A stretch of DNA of 64,000 nt from Flavobacteriaceae bacterium (GTDB taxonomy: Bacteria; Bacteroidota; Bacteroidia; Flavobacteriales; Flavobacteriaceae): assembly GCA_013373105.1 (NCBI GenBank), contig JABXIJ010000013.1:56212-120211 (forward strand), written 5' to 3'. The notes under the pieces are model-generated. The model was not told the DNA's origin. It did not search any database and was given only the letters and a program-made list of their open reading frames with translations. Below are positions 19,449 to 27,458 of this stretch, in pieces; position 1 is the stretch's first letter; each line of letters begins with the position of its first letter. The translations under genes were made by a program, and so were the position numbers.

Positions 19449-20016
19449 TTAATTATTAAACCAATTATCTTCCATACATTTTCTTAATTGTGTTCTTGCT
19501 CTATGAACAATCACCCATAAATTTGACGCAGATATTTCTAACTCCTTACAAATTTCATCTGTTTCAAAACCGTTAATAGTTTTCATACGAAACACCATAG
19601 CGTATTTTTCTGGTAATGCATTAATGCATTTTTCTAGTTGACTTTTTAATTCTTCGTTTTCAATTTCCTTGTCTGCAGAATTATCCCAGCTTTGAGGAAC
19701 TCTTTCTTCAATCCAATTTCCTTCGTTGTCGCCATCTGTATAAAAATTAACTCTAACTTCTACTTGGCCTTTTTTAGAATTAATTTTTCTGTAATAATCT
19801 ATTACCTTTCTTTTTTAAAATAGAAATTAACCAAGTTCGTTCATTTGATTTTCCTTTAAAATTTTTCGCTGATTTTATACCTGCAATAAAAGTGTCTTGA
19901 ACCAAGTCTTTTGCTAAGTCTGCATTATTTACTCTAACTACTGCATAATTAAATAGATAGTCTGCATAATTATCTATCCATTTATCAGGATTTAACAAGT
20001 TACTTTTTTGGGGCAT
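19449..20016 (-). pseudogene. ECF-type RNA polymerase sigma factor, frameshifted
   Basis: The ORF track shows only the first 78 codons (sigma region 2: FNYAVVRVNNADLAKDLVQDTF...ERTWLISILKKK). The reading continues one frame over with IDYYRKINSKKG... through region 4 (ALPEKYAMVFRMKTINGFETDEICKELEISASNLWVIVHRARTQLRKCMEDNW) to a stop at 19449. Removing one G from the GG at 19805-19806 restores a 188-aa protein of normal ECF length. Region 2 and region 4 are otherwise intact, so the change is recent, a sequencing error, or bypassed by frameshifting. The anti-sigma gene follows at once. Confidence 0.85.
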
Positions 20017-20032
20017 AGAAATACTAATTACC

Positions 20033-20040
20033 CAAATATA
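20033..20040 (-). promoter_or_regulatory. -7 promoter element for the sigma/anti-sigma operon
   Basis: The minus strand reads TATATTTG (TAnnTTTG), 16 nt before the ATG at 20016, so the sigma operon appears to use the primary sigma factor rather than the TGTAAC-type motif. Confidence 0.5.
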
Positions 20041-20043
20041 AAG

Positions 20044-20523
20044 TTATTTTTTATTTTTTAATGCTTCACAATTATCGCGTCTTCGCATATCGACAATATA
20101 AATAATTTGCCAGGTGCCATTATTATTAAAAAGCTGAAAAGAGTTAGCTCCACAATGACTAAAATTCTTATTTACATAAAATTCATAAGGAGTCCAAACT
20201 GAAGCTAAATTACCATCAACTTTAATATCGTAAGACAACAATTTTTCGAAGTAAACCATTTCTGGTTTTTTGTTAGCAACATTAGTAAGTAAATTTTGTC
20301 TGAGTTCTGTTCTTAAAATTTTTTGTCCATTTCTAGTGGTTGCTGTCGTTTGAATTTTTATGTCTTTATGAAGTGTTTTTTTCATAATAGTGCTATCGCC
20401 CTTATGTAAGCCTTCAAAAAAAGTATCAATAACTTGTTTTATAGCTTTTTCATCGTTTTGTTCTTGACCTGTTACTCCTAAAGAAATAAGAAATAACGCT
20501 AAAATTGGTATAAATTTTTGCAT
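20044..20523 (-). CDS. Secreted NTF2-like (lumazine-binding-like) protein
   Basis: A 159-aa exported protein: signal peptide MQKFIPILALFLISLGVTGQ, then a single NTF2-like cone domain (EKAIKQVIDTFFEGLHKGDSTIMKKTLHKDIKI...TWQIIYIVDMRRRDNC). This is the pattern of the SnoaL/DUF4440 and putative lumazine-binding families common in Bacteroidetes, which bind small hydrophobic ligands or act as enzymes; no catalytic set can be assigned. It lies 27 nt upstream of the sigma gene but that gene has its own -7 element. Confidence 0.8.
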   Translation of the reverse strand: MQKFIPILALFLISLGVTGQEQNDEKAIKQVIDTFFEGLHKGDSTIMKKTLHKDIKIQTTATTRNGQKILRTELRQNLLTNVANKKPEMVYFEKLLSYDIKVDGNLASVWTPYEFYVNKNFSHCGANSFQLFNNNGTWQIIYIVDMRRRDNCEALKNKK

Positions 20524-20629
20524 AATTGATTGATTTTAAAAATCTAAACTAATTAATTTTTTTATCCATATTAATCTAACTACTAAGATTAACTAAAGAT
20601 TAACGTAGCAAACATAGCCTTATATTTCT

Positions 20630-20637
20630 TACTTTTG
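20630..20637 (+). promoter_or_regulatory. -7 promoter element for panB
   Basis: TACTTTTG (TAnnTTTG) ends 24 nt before the panB ATG. Confidence 0.55.
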
Positions 20638-20661
20638 CGCCATTAACTTAAATCTAAAATT

Positions 20662-21480
20662 ATGTCTGTAGCAAAAAAACAGTACAAGAGAGTTACTGTT
20701 AAATCTTTAGTAGAAATGAAAGCAAATGGAGAAAAAATATCTATGCTTACTGCCTACGATTTTACTATGGCAAAAATTTTAGATGCAGCAGGTTTAGATG
20801 TGCTTTTGGTAGGTGATTCTGCGTCTAATGTAATGGCAGGTCATGAAACTACCTTGCCAATAACTTTAGATCAAATGATTTATCACGCAAGCTCAGTTGT
20901 TCGTGCAATTGAACGTTGTTTAGTTGTTGTTGATTTACCTTTTGGTAGCTATCAATCTGATCCAAAAGAAGCTTTACGTTCTGCGATTAGAATCATGAAA
21001 GAAAGTGGGGCGCATTCTATAAAATTAGAAGGAGGTAAAGAAATAAAAGAATCTATTAAGCGAATTTTAAATGCTGGAATTCCTGTAATGGGGCATTTAG
21101 GTTTAACACCACAATCTATATACAAATTTGGTACTTACACAGTTCGTGCAAAAGAAGAAGCAGAGGCAGAAAAGTTAATGCAAGATGCATTAATGCTAGA
21201 AAAGTTAGGCTGTTTTGCAATTGTATTAGAAAAAGTACCTGCCAAATTAGCTAAAAAAGTTGCTGATGCACTAACTATTCCTATTATTGGAATTGGTGCT
21301 GGAAATGGCGTAGATGGGCAAGTTTTAGTAACACATGATATGGTTGGAATGACTCATGAATTTCACCCAAGATTTTTACGTAGATATTTAGATCTATTTA
21401 AAGAAATGACAGGTGCATTTGAGCAATATGTAAAAGATGTAAAAAGCAAAGATTTTCCGAACGAAAAAGAACAGTACTAG
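20662..21480 (+). CDS. panB: 3-methyl-2-oxobutanoate hydroxymethyltransferase PanB
   Basis: Makes ketopantoate from 2-oxoisovalerate and 5,10-methylene-THF, the first committed step of pantothenate/CoA synthesis. The 272-aa TIM barrel shows the Mg2+-binding [21 protein letters not shown], the KLEGG loop, [10 protein letters not shown] and the catalytic Glu in IVLEKVPA. Length is normal. It is followed 27 nt later by a 2-hydroxyacid dehydrogenase; panC and panE are not nearby, so it is not in a complete pan operon. Confidence 0.97.
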   Translation: MSVAKKQYKRVTVKSLVEMKANGEKISMLTAYDFTMAKILDAAGLDVLLVGDSASNVMAGHETTLPITLDQMIYHASSVVRAIERCLVVVDLPFGSYQSDPKEALRSAIRIMKESGAHSIKLEGGKEIKESIKRILNAGIPVMGHLGLTPQSIYKFGTYTVRAKEEAEAEKLMQDALMLEKLGCFAIVLEKVPAKLAKKVADALTIPIIGIGAGNGVDGQVLVTHDMVGMTHEFHPRFLRRYLDLFKEMTGAFEQYVKDVKSKDFPNEKEQY

Positions 21481-21507
21481 CTTAAAAATTCGTTTATAAA
21501 TTCTATA

Positions 21508-22446
21508 ATGAGAGTTCTTCACTTAGATAAAAATCACTCTTTGCTAATCAATCAACTTAAAGAGTTAGGCTTCCAAAATGATGAAGATTATACTTCTACA
21601 AAAGAAGTTGTAGAGGCTAAAATCCATAAATATGATGGTATTGTTATTAGAAGTCGACTTTCTATTGATAAAGCTTTCATAGATAAAGCTATCAACCTAA
21701 AATTTATTGGCAGAGTTGGTGCTGGTTTAGAAAATATTGATTGTGACTATGCAGTATCAAAAAATATAGAACTAATTGCAGCTCCTGAAGGAAATAGTAA
21801 TGCTGTTGGTGAACATACTTTAGGCTTACTCTTGTCGCTTTTTAACAAGTTAAATACTGTAAATTCTGAAGTAAAAAATGGAATTTGGCTGCGTGAAGAA
21901 AACAGAGGGTTAGAGTTAGATGGGAAAACCATAGGTATAATTGGTTATGGAAACATGGGAAAAGCCTTTGCTAAAAAACTCAGAGGTTTCGATGTTAATG
22001 TTATCTGTTATGACATAAAAGCTAATGTTGGTGACGAAAATTGTAATCAGGTTTCATTGAAAGAGTTACAAGAAAATGCAGATGTTTTAAGCCTACACAC
22101 ACCTCAAACTAAGCTTACAAAAAACCTTGTCAATAAGAATTTTATTGACAGTTTTAAAAAAAGTTTTTGGTTACTAAATACAGCTAGAGGATCTACTGTA
22201 GTTACATCAGATTTAGTAAATGGGTTAAAGTCTGGTAAAGTTTTAGGTGCTGGTTTAGATGTTTTAGAATATGAAAAATCATCTTTTGAAAACTTGTTTA
22301 TAAACCAAGATATGCCAGAAGCTTTTAAATACTTAATAAAAGCTAAGAATGTTATACTAACTCCACATATTGCTGGCTGGACAATTGAAAGTAAGGAAAA
22401 ATTAGCTCAAACTATCGTTAATAAAATTAAAGCCAAATTTTGCTAA
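21508..22446 (+). CDS. D-isomer-specific 2-hydroxyacid dehydrogenase
   Basis: A 312-aa NAD-dependent dehydrogenase of the D-3-phosphoglycerate/D-lactate dehydrogenase family. The Rossmann motif GIIGYGNMGKAF (about residues 144-155), the substrate/NAD region LNTARGSTVV with the catalytic Arg, and the catalytic His in TPHIAGWT (about residue 290) are visible. It lacks the C-terminal ACT domain of long-form SerA. It could be a phosphoglycerate dehydrogenase-like enzyme, but the substrate cannot be fixed from sequence. It is in the same direction as panB, 27 nt downstream. Confidence 0.88.
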   Translation: MRVLHLDKNHSLLINQLKELGFQNDEDYTSTKEVVEAKIHKYDGIVIRSRLSIDKAFIDKAINLKFIGRVGAGLENIDCDYAVSKNIELIAAPEGNSNAVGEHTLGLLLSLFNKLNTVNSEVKNGIWLREENRGLELDGKTIGIIGYGNMGKAFAKKLRGFDVNVICYDIKANVGDENCNQVSLKELQENADVLSLHTPQTKLTKNLVNKNFIDSFKKSFWLLNTARGSTVVTSDLVNGLKSGKVLGAGLDVLEYEKSSFENLFINQDMPEAFKYLIKAKNVILTPHIAGWTIESKEKLAQTIVNKIKAKFC

Positions 22447-22455
22447 ATTGGCTTC

Positions 22456-22841
22456 ATGAAAAAAACAATATTTGTTTTTAGCTTACTTATTCTTGCAATA
22501 ATTCTATTTTTTCATTTAAGTAAATATGCACTAACTTCAAATAATCTTAAAATTGAAATTATAATAGCAATTATTGCATTGGTATTCTTTTTTATTGGTG
22601 TTTTCTTACACATAAATAGTTTGCAAAAACAAGTAGTTTTACCAACTAAAAAAATTGATTATAATAAGATTAAAGACCTAGAAATAAGTGGTATTAGAGT
22701 CTATGTTGGCGGTATTGATGGAGAAAGTTATTTTTATCTGAAAGCACTATAAAAACTCATGTCTCTAATCTTTTAGTTAAGTTAAATGCCAAAAGAAGAA
22801 TACAAGCTATTCAGATAGCAAAATCGTATGAAATCATATAA
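22456..22841 (+). pseudogene. Membrane-anchored LuxR-type regulator, degenerate
   Basis: The 98-aa ORF has two N-terminal membrane helices (IFVFSLLILAIILFF and IEIIIAIIALVFFFIGVFL) and a linker ending in KIKDLEISG, then goes out of frame. A different frame across the stop encodes KLFLSESTIKTHVSNLLVKLNAKRRIQAIQIAKSYEII, the recognition helix and end of a LuxR/GerE HTH domain. The first HTH helices are shortened and scrambled (VYVGGIDGE), so roughly ten residues are deleted and the frame is lost. Intact relatives in Flavobacteriaceae are cytoplasmic-facing HTH proteins with two membrane helices (recalled). It follows the dehydrogenase gene by 9 nt. Confidence 0.75.
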
Positions 22842-22947
22842 ATTATCTACTTTTAACTATTAAAAATCAAATTTTGGTACTTTAGTATGACCTAACTTCT
22901 CTTACCCAGAACTACTTTTGATTCATTAATTTTTTATTTATTGAATT

Positions 22948-23254
22948 ATGAAAAAAACAATTGTAAAATTTGGCATTTATGGACTATTAGTTGGGTTTGT
23001 AGTTTTTACCCTTCATTTATTTTTAGGAATAGATAAACTAGAGTATAGCAGCAGCAGATTTTATATATACCAAATTCATAAATCCTTCTTTTTTTTCAAA
23101 TTATGAACAACAATTAATAGAGCAAGGTAGAGCTGATGAAATTATAAAAATGACAAGTGCTTTTGCTGCATTTTTTATGCTTATACTTGTACTAATTATC
23201 GGATTTATAATTTCTCTAATATCTGGAATTATTTTACAACGCAAATCGCAATAA
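22948..23254 (+). pseudogene. DUF4199 membrane protein with internal deletion
   Basis: From the ATG at 22948 the frame gives MKKTIVKFGIYGLLVGFVVF and on to GIDKLEYSSS, then runs to a stop at codon 52. In another frame the 3' part encodes TKFINPSFFSNYEQQLIEQGRADEIIKMTS followed by a membrane helix and LISGIILQRKSQ. These match the beginning and end of DUF4199 proteins, which usually have about 160-180 residues; the middle membrane helices are missing. The join lies at an AGCAGCAGC repeat near 23050. A deletion of about 190-200 nt fits. Neither part is on the ORF track as a coding call. Confidence 0.75.
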
Positions 23255-23255
23255 A

Positions 23256-23710
23256 ATGACTTACGAAGCAAATACTCCTGAAGAATATCTGGCTCAAATA
23301 CCAAAAGAAAGAGTTTCTGCTTTAGAAAAATTAAGAGCAGTTATTAAAGAAAACTTACCAAAAGGTTTTGAGGAAGGAATAACTTATAAAATGTTGGGGT
23401 ATTATGTACCTCACTCAATTTATCCAGATGGTTATCATTGTAATCCAAAAGACCCCTTACCTTTTATTAATTTAGCGTCTCAAAAAAACTCCATCAACTT
23501 GTATCACAGTGGAATTTATGCAAAAAAGACCTTTATGATTGGCTTGTAAACGAGTTTCCAAAACACAGTAAGCGTAAATTAGATATGGGCAAAAGCTGCA
23601 TTCGCTTTAAAAATATTGATGATATTCCTTATGATTTAATTGGAAAACTTTGTTCTAAGCTATCTGTTAATGAGTGGATTAATATTTATGAAACAGCAAT
23701 AAAAAAATAA
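23256..23710 (+). pseudogene. DUF1801 (YdhG-like) protein, frameshifted
   Basis: The first 90 or so codons (MTYEANTPEEYLAQIPKERV...INLYHSGIYAKK) belong to the DUF1801/YdhG family of small soluble proteins. After GCAAAAAAGACC the frame is lost; adding one A to the six-A run near 23521-23526 restores DLYDWLVNEFPKHSKRKLDMGKSCIRFKNIDDIPYDLIGKLCSKLSVNEWINIYETAIKK and a stop at 23710, giving about 151 aa, the family length. The loss in an A run is either a true slippage mutation or a sequencing error. It overlaps nothing and begins 1 nt after the broken DUF4199 gene. Confidence 0.8.
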
Positions 23711-23714
23711 AATA

Positions 23715-24101
23715 ATGAAAAAAAGAGTAATAGGTATAGGAGGCATATTTTTTAAAAGTAATGATCCTACAGCAACAAAAGAATGGTATAAAAAACATTT
23801 GGGCTTTAATACAGACAATTGGGGCTGCACCTTTTGGTGGAAAGATACTGATGGTAATGAAGCTTCAACACAATGGAGTCCTTTTACAAAATCATCAGAC
23901 TATTTTGAACCATCTAGAAAAGAATTTATGATAAATTATCGAGTAGAGAATTTAGTTGAACTACTTGATACATTAAAAGAAGAAGGTGTAACTGTGGTTG
24001 GAAGCATACAAGAGTTTGCTTATGGAAAATTTGGTTGGATACTTGATAATGATGGAAATAAAATAGAACTTTGGGAACCTAAAGACAATGCATTAAAATA
24101 A
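23715..24101 (+). CDS. VOC-family (glyoxalase/bleomycin resistance-like) protein
   Basis: A 128-aa single-domain vicinal oxygen chelate protein: the opening GIGGIFFKSNDPTATKEWYKKHLGF and the ending GKFGWILDNDGNKIELWEP are typical. The closing Glu in IELWEP is in the position of a metal ligand. Such proteins act as isomerases, dioxygenases or antibiotic-binding proteins; the role here is not known. It starts 4 nt after the broken DUF1801 gene and 5 nt before the DoxX gene, so all of these appear to have been one operon in which the upstream members have decayed. Confidence 0.85.
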   Translation: MKKRVIGIGGIFFKSNDPTATKEWYKKHLGFNTDNWGCTFWWKDTDGNEASTQWSPFTKSSDYFEPSRKEFMINYRVENLVELLDTLKEEGVTVVGSIQEFAYGKFGWILDNDGNKIELWEPKDNALK

Positions 24102-24106
24102 TAACT

Positions 24107-24505
24107 ATGAAAATTTTATCTGAGTATCCAACAGAAGTTTTAGTATTACTTTTTTTAATTATTACTTTTTTACAATCGGGTATAGACAAATTAATTGATT
24201 GGAAAGGAAATCTTGATTTTATTAAAGATCATTTTAAAAACTCACCATTAAAAAATAGCGTACCATTATTACTTGCAATTATTTTAGTTCTAGAAATTTT
24301 TGCTGGTTTACTAATGGCTTTTGGAGTTTATCAACTGTATACATCAGGTGCAAAAGAAATTGCATTATTAGGTGTAGAGCTTTCTGCAGTAACTTTAATA
24401 TTTTTGTTAATCGGTCAACGTCTTGCAAAAGATTATGCAGGAGCCATGAGTTTAGCAGTCTATTTTATAATTACTCTTTGGGGTGTTTATTTACTAAATA
24501 GTTAA
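24107..24505 (+). CDS. DoxX-like membrane protein
   Basis: A 132-aa protein with four membrane helices (VLVLLFLIITFLQSGIDKL..., LLLAIILVLEIFAGLLMAFGVY, IALLGVELSAVTLIFLLIGQ, GAMSLAVYFIITLWGVYLL) matching the DoxX/DoxD fold of quinone-associated or redox membrane proteins. It is the last gene of the run beginning at panB and is followed by a terminator. The exact role is unknown. Confidence 0.8.
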   Translation: MKILSEYPTEVLVLLFLIITFLQSGIDKLIDWKGNLDFIKDHFKNSPLKNSVPLLLAIILVLEIFAGLLMAFGVYQLYTSGAKEIALLGVELSAVTLIFLLIGQRLAKDYAGAMSLAVYFIITLWGVYLLNS

Positions 24506-24549
24506 TAGCTATACTTTTTAAAAATACTATAAATTTAAACTATAAATTA

Positions 24550-24582
24550 AGCTCTTAAAATTTGCGTTTTAAGAGCTTTTTG
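24550..24582 (+). terminator. Intrinsic terminator after the DoxX gene
   Basis: AGCTCTTAAAA-TTTGCG-TTTTAAGAGCT followed by TTTTTG: an 11-bp perfect stem with a T run. Confidence 0.85.
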
Positions 24583-24645
24583 TTTTTTAGCAAGGTATTT
24601 CCTTTGGTTTTGGGAATTATGTTTAAATAAGTTGGTTTAAATAAG

Positions 24646-25506
24646 TTATTTATCCTTTTTCAGCACATAAATGAGTGATGAGTATTCCTTTGTAGTGTTT
24701 GCTTTTAAATTTGAGATAAATCCTTTGTAAAAACCACGAATTGGTTTTATGCTGCCTGTTTTGTATTTCTCACTTAAAAACGAAACATAAAACGAATCAA
24801 ATTTCATTGGTAATGTTTTTTCAATTTTCATATTTACCAAAGAAAATAATTTGTGAATACTATTTTGTGAGAAGTGCCAGAGGTGTCTTGGAACATCAAA
24901 AGCTGCCCAATATTCTTTATAAAAATTAGCATCGTAACTTTTAAAGTTTGGAACAGCAATTATTATTCTTCCATCGTTTTTTAAAAGTTTGTGTAGCTCA
25001 ATAATATAATCTTGTAAATTTTCTACATGCTCTAAAACATGCCAAAGTGTAATTACATCGAACTTTTTATTCTCTAGACTTGTTAAATTTTCAACTAGTT
25101 CTATACGTTTTTTTTGGGCAATATTTCTAGCTCCTAAATCTGGTTCAGATCCAAATACATTCCAAGAATTATTTTTACAGGCTTTTAAAAAGTCTCCTGT
25201 TCCTGCTCCTACATCTAAAATAGTTTTAGAAGAAGTTTTAAAGGAGTTTATCAATTTTAACTTTCTTTTTAAAGTAATACCTTTTACAACTTGATACACT
25301 TTATCAAAAAGAGATTTTTTTGAATCTGTATGAGATATATAATTTTCGCTTTTATAATAATCTTTTAAGTTTTTTGGAACAGGAGTTGTAACTAGCATAT
25401 CAAATTCATTATTGTAATTTAATTGATATACTTCTCCAGAAACTGTATAATCTTTACAACTAAAACAAGGTTCTAAATCTTTATAAAAGTCAATCTTTTT
25501 ATTCAT
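24646..25506 (-). CDS. Class I SAM-dependent methyltransferase
   Basis: A 286-aa protein with an N-terminal CFSC pair in a small leading region and a Methyltransf_23-like core: motif I ILDVGAGTGDFLKACKNN (about 94-111), FDVITLWHVLEHVENLQDYI, and GRIIIAVPNFKSYDANFYKEYWAAFDVPRHLWHFS. This type is common in Bacteroidetes and resembles methyltransferases acting on lipids or surface-glycan intermediates, but the substrate is not known. It is the last gene of the DUF4175-ybeY-mnmG run, with a parS-like palindrome in the 47-nt space between it and mnmG. The forward ORF at 24741 is a shadow. Confidence 0.85.
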   Translation of the reverse strand: MNKKIDFYKDLEPCFSCKDYTVSGEVYQLNYNNEFDMLVTTPVPKNLKDYYKSENYISHTDSKKSLFDKVYQVVKGITLKRKLKLINSFKTSSKTILDVGAGTGDFLKACKNNSWNVFGSEPDLGARNIAQKKRIELVENLTSLENKKFDVITLWHVLEHVENLQDYIIELHKLLKNDGRIIIAVPNFKSYDANFYKEYWAAFDVPRHLWHFSQNSIHKLFSLVNMKIEKTLPMKFDSFYVSFLSEKYKTGSIKPIRGFYKGFISNLKANTTKEYSSLIYVLKKDK

Positions 25507-25517
25507 AAAAAATAAAT

Positions 25518-25533
25518 TGTTCCACGAGGAACA
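25518..25533. other. parS-like palindrome (imperfect)
   Basis: TGTTCCACGAGGAACA has the arms of a ParB site of the form TGTTNCACGTGNAACA, with A for T at one central position. It lies in the 47-nt gap between mnmG and the methyltransferase gene. Confidence 0.5.
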
Positions 25534-25553
25534 TCTGTAAAATTTGAGTGAGA

Positions 25554-27431
25554 TTATCTACCCATATGAACTAGCAAAACAGAAATATCACTAGGTGAAA
25601 CTCCACTAATTCTACTAGCCTGAGAAATTGATGTAGGTTGAATTTTACTTAACTTTTCTCTAGCTTCATAAGATAAAGATTTAACTTTTTGAAAATTAAA
25701 TCCACTTGGTATTCTTACATTCTCTAGCCTGTTAAGTTTATCTGCATTGTTCTTTTCCTTTTCTATATAACCAGAATACTTTAAATGTATTTCTACTTGC
25801 TCTATTATTTCTGAATCAATATTATTTTCCGAAATAAAACTTTCTAAAACCTTTAAGTTTTTAAAGTCAGAAAAACTTAATTGTGGTCTTGCAGCAATTT
25901 TAAATAGTTTCATTGATTGGTTTACAAGTGCTAAATTTTTAGACTCTAAAATAGGGTTCATGTCTTCTTTCTTTACACTAGTTTCTTTTAAGAAATTAAT
26001 CAACAATGCTGTTTTTTCTCTTTTTTCTTTAACTCTATCTAAACGTTCTTTACTTGCTAAACCTAACTCAAAAGATTTTTCAGTTAAACGTAAATCAGCA
26101 TTATCTTGTCTTAATAATGTACGATATTCTGCCCTAGAAGTAAACATTCTATAAGGTTCTTCTGTACCTTTTGTTATTAAGTCATCTATTAAAACTCCTA
26201 TATAAGCTTCGTTTCTTTTTAAAATAAAGGGATCTTTATTTTTAACTTTTAGAGCAGCATTTACACCAGCCATTAAGCCTTGGGCAGCTGCTTCTTCATA
26301 TCCTGTGGTTCCATTTATTTGGCCAGCAAAATATAAGTTTTTAATTAGCTTTGTTTCTAAAGAATGAGTCAATTGTGTAGGTGGAAAATAATCGTATTCA
26401 ATAGCATAACCATACCTAAAGAATTTTACATTTTCAAACCCAGGTATTGCTCTTATAGCTCTATCTTGAATATCTTCTGGTAATGATGTTGAAAATCCAT
26501 TCACATAAATTTCTACAGTATTCCAGCCTTCTGGTTCTACAAATATTTGATGCCTATCTTTTGTGACAAACCTATCTATTTTATCTTCAACAGATGGGCA
26601 ATATCTAGGTCCTGTAGATTGTATTCTACCGTTAAACATCGGCGATCTATCAAACCCTTCACGAAGTAAGTTATGAACTTCATTATTCGTATATGTTAAA
26701 TAACAAGAACGCTGTTTTGTAAGTGGTTTTGTAGTTGGTAAGTAAGAAAACTTTTCAGTGATTTCATCTCCTGGTTGTTCAGTCATTTTAGAATAATCTA
26801 AAGACCTACCATCTACCCTTGGAGGTGTACCTGTTTTCATTCGCCCTGCTTCAAATCCTTTTGCAACTAAATCTTCTGTAATTCCTCTTGAAGCTCCTTC
26901 TCCAGCTCTACCTCCTCCAAATGTTTTTTCTCCTATGTGAATTAATCCATTTAAAAAAGTTCCTGCTGTTATAATAACAGTTTTTGCTTTTATATCTAAT
27001 CCTAATGCAGTTTTAACACCAACAATTTTATCTTCTTCAAAAATTAACCCATTAACAGAATCTTGGTAAAAGTCTAAATTTTCAGTTTGCTCTAACATAT
27101 TACGCCAACATTCTGCAAACTGCATTCTATCAGATTGCGCTCTTGGACTCCACATTGCTGGTCCTTTAGACTTGTTAAGCATTTTAAACTGAATAGCTGT
27201 TTTATCTGTAACAATTCCACTATAACCACCAAGAGCATCTATTTCTCTTACAATTTGCCCTTTTGCAATTCCTCCCATTGCAGGATTACAACTCATTTGA
27301 GCAATGTTTTGCAAATTCATGGTTATAAGTAATGTATGAGCGCCCATGTTTGCTGCTGCTGCTGCTGCTTCACTGCCTGCATGACCTCCTCCTACTACTA
27401 TAACATCATATGTTGTATTGTATAAACTCAT
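25554..27431 (-). CDS. mnmG: tRNA uridine-5-carboxymethylaminomethyl modification enzyme MnmG
   Basis: With MnmE (not in this window) it makes 5-carboxymethylaminomethyl-uridine at the wobble position of several tRNAs, using FAD and methylene-THF. The 625-aa protein has the FAD-binding VVGGGHAGSEAAAAAANMGA at the N-terminus, the CNPAMGGIAKGQIVREIDALGG block, and the C-terminal helical domain for MnmE/tRNA binding ending in SGVSPSDISVLLVHMGR. Length is normal. It starts 6 nt after a parS-like site and follows ybeY by 27 nt. mnmG (gidA) often lies close to the replication origin in bacteria. Confidence 0.97.
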   Translation of the reverse strand: MSLYNTTYDVIVVGGGHAGSEAAAAAANMGAHTLLITMNLQNIAQMSCNPAMGGIAKGQIVREIDALGGYSGIVTDKTAIQFKMLNKSKGPAMWSPRAQSDRMQFAECWRNMLEQTENLDFYQDSVNGLIFEEDKIVGVKTALGLDIKAKTVIITAGTFLNGLIHIGEKTFGGGRAGEGASRGITEDLVAKGFEAGRMKTGTPPRVDGRSLDYSKMTEQPGDEITEKFSYLPTTKPLTKQRSCYLTYTNNEVHNLLREGFDRSPMFNGRIQSTGPRYCPSVEDKIDRFVTKDRHQIFVEPEGWNTVEIYVNGFSTSLPEDIQDRAIRAIPGFENVKFFRYGYAIEYDYFPPTQLTHSLETKLIKNLYFAGQINGTTGYEEAAAQGLMAGVNAALKVKNKDPFILKRNEAYIGVLIDDLITKGTEEPYRMFTSRAEYRTLLRQDNADLRLTEKSFELGLASKERLDRVKEKREKTALLINFLKETSVKKEDMNPILESKNLALVNQSMKLFKIAARPQLSFSDFKNLKVLESFISENNIDSEIIEQVEIHLKYSGYIEKEKNNADKLNRLENVRIPSGFNFQKVKSLSYEAREKLSKIQPTSISQASRISGVSPSDISVLLVHMGR

Positions 27432-27436
27432 CTTTA

Positions 27437-27452
27437 TGTTTCACGTGAAACT
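27437..27452. other. parS-like ParB-binding site
   Basis: TGTTTCACGTGAAACT matches the bacterial parS consensus TGTTTCACGTGAAACA at 15 of 16 bases, including the full CACGTG core and both GTTTC/GAAAC arms. It fills the 27-nt gap between ybeY and mnmG, ending only 6 nt from the mnmG ATG on the minus strand. Confidence 0.8.
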
Positions 27453-27458
27453 TTAACG

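Noticed and set aside
19807-19822. Slippery heptamer A AAA AAG in the sigma gene, suggesting programmed -1 frameshifting
   Set aside because: A -1 shift here reads GAA AGG TAA and stops at once; the restored frame needs +1, so this heptamer does not explain the break.
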